DNA of 8,137 bases, from the NCBI GenBank assembly GCA_015067375.1, contig SVMQ01000091.1:1-8137 (forward strand), given 5' to 3'. The position numbers and the translations under genes were made by a program. The notes under the pieces are model-generated. The model was not told the DNA's origin, did no database searches, and saw only the letters and a program-made list of their open reading frames with translations. Positions within the stretch are counted from its first letter, which is position 1; the number at the start of each line of letters is the position of its first letter. The DNA is from Oscillospiraceae bacterium. GTDB lineage: Bacteria > Bacillota > Clostridia > Oscillospirales > Ruminococcaceae. Below, in pieces: positions 5,316 through 8,137 of the stretch.

Positions 5316-5711
5316 TCAGCGCATATATTCGCGCCAATCAAGGTCGCCGCGCTCAAGCGCATGGATAAGCGCCTCGGCAGTAGCAATATTGGTTGCCACA
5401 GGAATGTTGTGTACATCGCACAGACGCAGGATATTATTGTCATTAGGCTCGTGAGATTTCGCGTGCATAGGATCACGGAAAAAGATCAGCAGATCTATCT
5501 CATTACAGGAAATGCTGGATGCAAGCTGCTGGTCGCCGCCCTGAGACCCACTGAGGAACCTCTGGATATGCAGACCAGTAGCCTCGCCAACAAGCTTGCC
5601 TGTTGTGCCTGTCGCGCAGATGCTGTGACGGCTCAGAACACCGCAATAGGCGATGCAGAACTGAACCATCAGTTCCTTTTTTGAGTCATGTGCAATAAGT
5701 GCGATACGCAT
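5316..5711 (-). CDS. mgsA: Methylglyoxal synthase
   Basis: Converts dihydroxyacetone phosphate to methylglyoxal and phosphate, a cytoplasmic bypass that frees phosphate when sugar phosphates accumulate. The 131-residue protein has the family's landmarks in order: ALIAHDSKK (4-12), ATGTTG phosphate site (33-38), SGSQGGDQQ (54-62) with D60, LLIFFRDP (74-81) with D80, H87 in SHEPND, and NIPVATNIATAEALI (102-116). Length is normal for Firmicutes. By hand alignment, D60, D80 and H87 match E. coli D71, D91 and H98, but the position of catalytic D101 is N90, with D91 beside it. The usual SGPxGGDQQ reads SGSQGGDQQ. AGGAGG lies 8 bases before the ATG inside a small hairpin. minD ends 22 bases upstream, so the two genes should be co-transcribed. 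Identity is certain; full activity is not. Confidence 0.95.
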   Translation of the reverse strand: MRIALIAHDSKKELMVQFCIAYCGVLSRHSICATGTTGKLVGEATGLHIQRFLSGSQGGDQQLASSISCNEIDLLIFFRDPMHAKSHEPNDNNILRLCDVHNIPVATNIATAEALIHALERGDLDWREYMR

Positions 5712-5712
5712 T

Positions 5713-5724
5713 GGAGCAACCTCC
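5713..5724 (-). promoter_or_regulatory. Small hairpin sequestering the mgsA Shine-Dalgarno
   Basis: On the minus strand, GGAG-GTTG-CTCC forms a 4-bp GC-rich stem with a 4-base loop, ending one base before the mgsA ATG. The 5' arm is part of the AGGAGG ribosome binding site, so pairing would lower initiation. The stem is short and may be fortuitous. Confidence 0.3.
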
Positions 5725-5733
5725 TTAATAAAA

Positions 5734-6471
5734 TCAGTTGATATTGATCGTCAGCGGAACATCATCGCCCACTATTCTTCTTGCGATAGCAGCATAAGCC
5801 TTCGCACCGCCACAGTTAGGAGGCAGAGGCTCACCCTTTGCACCGCAGATCTTGATGTTCATATCCTCGGGAACTACACCGATAAGCGGAATGCCCACGT
5901 TATCCATTACCTCGTCAAGGTCATACAGGATCTCCTCTTCCTTGAAGTTGGGGCTTACCTTGTTGATGACAAGACGCTGGTTGGTACAGTTCTTTACATA
6001 CAGGAAGTCAGAAAGGATCGCACCGTCACGGACGCAGACAGTATCGGGTGTAGTTACCATCAGAATAAGCTCAGCAGCCTTGATAACGCTGAACACAGAG
6101 CTTCCGATACCTGCAGTATCCATGATTATGTAATCGAAGTGCTTGCGCATCTCCTCGCAAACTTCCATGATCTTTTCGGGATTTATCTCAATAAAAGGGT
6201 TGCGTGTAGCACACACAAGATACAGGTTGTCTACACGATCCACCTTAGTAGTAGCAGTAAGGATGTCTATCTTTCCCTCAAGATATTCACCGATATCATG
6301 CTTTACCTTATCCTTGATGCCGAGCATGATGTCCTGGCATCTCAGACCGAAGTCCAGCTCAACTACCAGTGTCTTTTTACCGAGCGCAGCCAGTGCGGTC
6401 GCAACATTCGCAGATGTTGTTGACTTACCTGTACCACCCTTTCCGGCTGTAACTGCAATGATCTGTGACAT
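5734..6471 (-). CDS. minD: MinD-like P-loop ATPase (ParA/MinD family), lacking the membrane-targeting tail
   Basis: MinD is an ATPase that dimerises on the membrane and recruits MinC to keep division away from the poles. The 245-residue product has the deviant Walker A GKGGTGKST (10-18; signature K11, catalytic-loop K16), ELDFGLRCQDIMLG (38-51) matching MinD's DxGLRNLDxxxG, Walker B DYIIMDTAGIG (113-123), TPDTVCVRDG (141-150) and VINK (168-171). Two points differ from canonical MinD (about 260-270 residues). The C-terminus stops at VPLTININ with no basic amphipathic helix, and the DSPAG after Walker B reads DTAG. AGAGGGGA lies upstream of the ATG. mgsA follows after 22 bases; PBP2 lies upstream beyond a terminator. 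Neither minC nor minE is adjacent. It could be a degenerate MinD or another MinD/FlhG-type positioning ATPase, so the symbol is tentative. Confidence 0.85.
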   Translation of the reverse strand: MSQIIAVTAGKGGTGKSTTSANVATALAALGKKTLVVELDFGLRCQDIMLGIKDKVKHDIGEYLEGKIDILTATTKVDRVDNLYLVCATRNPFIEINPEKIMEVCEEMRKHFDYIIMDTAGIGSSVFSVIKAAELILMVTTPDTVCVRDGAILSDFLYVKNCTNQRLVINKVSPNFKEEEILYDLDEVMDNVGIPLIGVVPEDMNIKICGAKGEPLPPNCGGAKAYAAIARRIVGDDVPLTININ

Positions 6472-6532
6472 ATTATTTCCCCTCTCTATAGATCGACAGA
6501 TAACTTGCCTTTAAGACAAATTGCTGATAAAC

Positions 6533-6560
6533 AAAATACCTTAGTATTATTCTATCACAA
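6533..6560 (-). promoter_or_regulatory. Weak candidate promoter for minD-mgsA
   Basis: On the minus strand, TTGTGA (6555-6560) and TATTTT (6533-6538) are 16 bases apart, each 4 of 6 to consensus. It lies at the edge of the PBP2 terminator and would give a leader of about 55 bases. A promoter is expected in this interval because of the terminator, but no strong match was found. Confidence 0.25.
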
Positions 6561-6587
6561 AAAGACCTTAATGAAAAGGTCTTTTTT
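6559..6587 (-). terminator. Terminator downstream of the PBP2 gene (bidirectional sequence)
   Basis: AAAAAGACCTT (6559-6569), loop AATGAA, AAGGTCTTTTT (6576-6586) form a perfect 11-bp stem whose A/T ends give a T run on either strand. For the minus-strand PBP2 gene it lies about 100 bases past the stop. It would separate PBP2 transcription from minD-mgsA, or allow only partial read-through. Confidence 0.85.
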
Positions 6588-6615
6588 AAAATAATGCAAA
6601 TTTTTGTGAAAACTC

Positions 6616-6664
6616 TGTAATAATCACCAAAGTTTTTTGTGCAATTCTACCACAGATTATTACA
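6616..6664. repeat. 10-bp inverted repeat in the PBP2 3' untranslated region
   Basis: TGTAATAATC (6616-6625) and GATTATTACA (6655-6664) are perfect inverted copies separated by 29 AT-rich bases. They lie between the PBP2 stop and its terminator. In RNA this would be a long-loop, AT-rich stem. As DNA it could be two binding half-sites. TTTTTGTG also recurs directly at 6601 and 6634. Significance is uncertain. Confidence 0.45.
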
Positions 6665-6684
6665 AAAAATGTTTTGACATTCAA

Positions 6685-8137
6685 TTAAAGCGGCTGTTTT
6701 GCATAGCCATCCTCATCATAGACCATGTTGAACTCGCCCGAAACATAAGCGCCAACGATATTCGCAGCGATCATTCGGCTGTACTCGCCCTCGTCAAGCA
6801 GCACGCCAAAAGCTATCTCAGGATCATCCGCAGGATAGAAGCCTATTACCGCGGAGCTGAACACAGTTTCGGATTTCTGGGGTGTGCCTGTCTTTGTGGC
6901 AACGGTCTTGGGGTCAACGCCCTTGTACTCGTAGATGTTTACATACTGGTTGTCAAAGCTGAAGAATCCCCATTCGCACACCATTATCATGCCGTCTATG
7001 ACAGTTTCAAACACATCCTTGTACTCCGACATATCCTCGACCACCTCAGGCTCTTTCTTATATAAAAGCTCGGTGTAGTCATAATTGTATACGGAGTCGA
7101 TGATGTGTGGTCTGTAGCGGATACCGCGGTTGCCGATGGTCATAGCCTGCACTGCCATGTGAAGCGGTGTGAGCAGTGTTTCAGACTGACCTATACCTGC
7201 CTGCACGATGTCGCCCTCGTTCCATGTCAGACCAAGACGGTCATACACCTCATGCGAGGTCATCTGACCATTCTGCATGGGCAGCTCGAAACCGAGGTCA
7301 GTGCCTACGCCAAAGCGCCTTGCCCACGACGACAGACAGTCGATGCCCATGATACGCGCCGTTTCATAGAAGAAGATATTGCAGGAGTCCCTTATCGCGC
7401 CAGCAACGTTCAGCGAGCCATGACCATAAAGCTGCCAGCAATTCGGCGTAAAGCCTGTATAATAATTATATGAACCACTGCAGTATATCGTGCTTTCAGG
7501 TGTCACTATGCCCTCGGCAAGTGCAGCCATTGCGGTGATGGTCTTGAAGGTTGAGCCCGGGCGATAGGTGCCGCTGAGCGCACGGTTGAATATCGGCTGA
7601 TGCTCTGCCCCAAGCACCTTTTCATAGTCGTTCACAAGGTCGTTTATGTCGTAATTCGGGTAGCTTGCCATAGCAATGACGCCGCCTGTTTTGGCATTAA
7701 GCACGACAGCCGCGCCCGACTGACACTCCTTGCCGTCCTCATTCTGGACATAATGCGGCGAATGCAGGAAGTCTATATGATATTTCAGCATATCCTGCAG
7801 CATCTTCTGGAATTCAACGTCGATGGTCAGCTTTACGCTGTTTCCCGCCTTGGGCGCAACGGTTATCTCGTCGGAAAGCTCCGTGCCGTCCGAGCGTCTT
7901 GTGATAGTGCGCACACCACGCTGACCGCGGAGCGTATCCTCAAGCGCAAGCTCAACGCCCGAAAGACCGATGATGTCGTTTAACGTGTAGCCCGAGTCTT
8001 TCAGTTCCTCGTACTCGTCGGCAGAGATAGCACCCACCGTGCCGCGGATATGCGGCGCAACAGTGCCGTCCAGATATACTCTGCTCCAACCCTCTGTGAT
8101 ATCAACGCCCGCCAGCAGCGAGCTCAGCTCCTTAAGC
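6685..8137 (-). CDS. mrdA: Class B penicillin-binding protein, PBP2/MrdA type (5' end missing)
   Basis: A membrane-anchored transpeptidase that cross-links peptidoglycan during elongation. The frame stays open to the window edge, so the N-terminus (TM anchor and first part of the pedestal) is missing; 483 residues are visible. The first visible part (SRVYLDGTVAPHIRGTVGAIS) matches the conserved PBP2 dimerisation/pedestal motif, so the GTG at 8037 is internal and not a start. Catalytic motifs are all present: STFK (visible residues 195-198, nucleophile Ser codon at 7552-7554), SCN (251-253) and KTGT (415-418). SGAAVVLNAKTGGVIAMAS and GIGQSETLLTPLHMA are further class B hallmarks. The closeness to minD and mgsA fits the clostridial mre-pbp2-min-mgsA neighbourhood, which favours PBP2 (MrdA) over the division or sporulation PBPs. 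An FtsI/SpoVD-like protein remains possible without the N-terminus. Confidence 0.93.
   Translation of the reverse strand, partial: LKELSSLLAGVDITEGWSRVYLDGTVAPHIRGTVGAISADEYEELKDSGYTLNDIIGLSGVELALEDTLRGQRGVRTITRRSDGTELSDEITVAPKAGNSVKLTIDVEFQKMLQDMLKYHIDFLHSPHYVQNEDGKECQSGAAVVLNAKTGGVIAMASYPNYDINDLVNDYEKVLGAEHQPIFNRALSGTYRPGSTFKTITAMAALAEGIVTPESTIYCSGSYNYYTGFTPNCWQLYGHGSLNVAGAIRDSCNIFFYETARIMGIDCLSSWARRFGVGTDLGFELPMQNGQMTSHEVYDRLGLTWNEGDIVQAGIGQSETLLTPLHMAVQAMTIGNRGIRYRPHIIDSVYNYDYTELLYKKEPEVVEDMSEYKDVFETVIDGMIMVCEWGFFSFDNQYVNIYEYKGVDPKTVATKTGTPQKSETVFSSAVIGFYPADDPEIAFGVLLDEGEYSRMIAANIVGAYVSGEFNMVYDEDGYAKQPL

Noticed and set aside
8035..8037. GTG at 8037 as the start of the penicillin-binding protein
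   Set aside because: The frame continues upstream to the window edge with recognisable PBP2 sequence (SRVYLDGTVAPHIRGT), so this is an internal codon of a truncated gene.
1..8137. Mobile elements, CRISPR arrays, tRNA or rRNA genes
   Set aside because: No transposase, integrase, spaced direct repeats, cloverleaf or rRNA-like sequence was seen; all long frames on the used strand are accounted for by the genes listed.

Overview
The window looks like chromosomal core sequence from an anaerobic, low-to-mid GC Gram-positive bacterium, most likely a Ruminococcus-like member of the Oscillospiraceae/Clostridia. The evidence is an hrcA-grpE heat-shock operon start under CIRCE control, a class B penicillin-binding protein followed by minD and mgsA (a clostridial neighbourhood), strong AGGAGG-type ribosome binding sites and consensus sigma-A promoters. 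The assignment is inference from gene content and protein style; no rRNA or other phylogenetic marker is present.

Layout. Positions 1-1200 (minus strand): the first codons of grpE, all of hrcA, and its promoter with two overlapping CIRCE operators. Positions 1200-2751 (plus strand): a compact M50-type intramembrane metalloprotease, then an AIM24/TIGR00266-family gene with a textbook promoter, a structured leader and a strong terminator. Positions 2750-4303 (minus strand): a two-gene operon in which an ECF-type sigma factor overlaps, by ATGA, a gene for a signal-peptide plus single-TM protein with a short cytoplasmic tail; the second protein is a candidate regulator of the sigma factor. Positions 4304-5252 (minus strand): a single gene for an unrecognised three-TM protein, with terminators on either side. 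Positions 5224-8137 (minus strand): the 3' part of a PBP2-type transpeptidase gene, a terminator, then minD-like and mgsA in tandem, closed by another terminator.

How the genes relate. HrcA represses its own operon (hrcA-grpE, presumably dnaK-dnaJ beyond the edge) through CIRCE. PBP2 and the MinD-like ATPase belong to cell elongation and division-site placement; mgsA encodes the methylglyoxal bypass enzyme that is often a neighbour of this cluster in Clostridia. Here the cluster is reduced: no minC, minE or rodA lies between PBP2 and mgsA, and the MinD-like protein lacks the usual C-terminal membrane-targeting helix.

No tRNA, rRNA, CRISPR array, insertion sequence or phage gene was seen. No gene-free stretch exceeds 300 bases. 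The least ordinary items are the overlapping tandem CIRCE, the sigma factor/membrane protein pair with reversed anti-sigma topology, the reduced MinD without MinC/MinE, and a substituted active-site position in MgsA. None is firm evidence of a new system.
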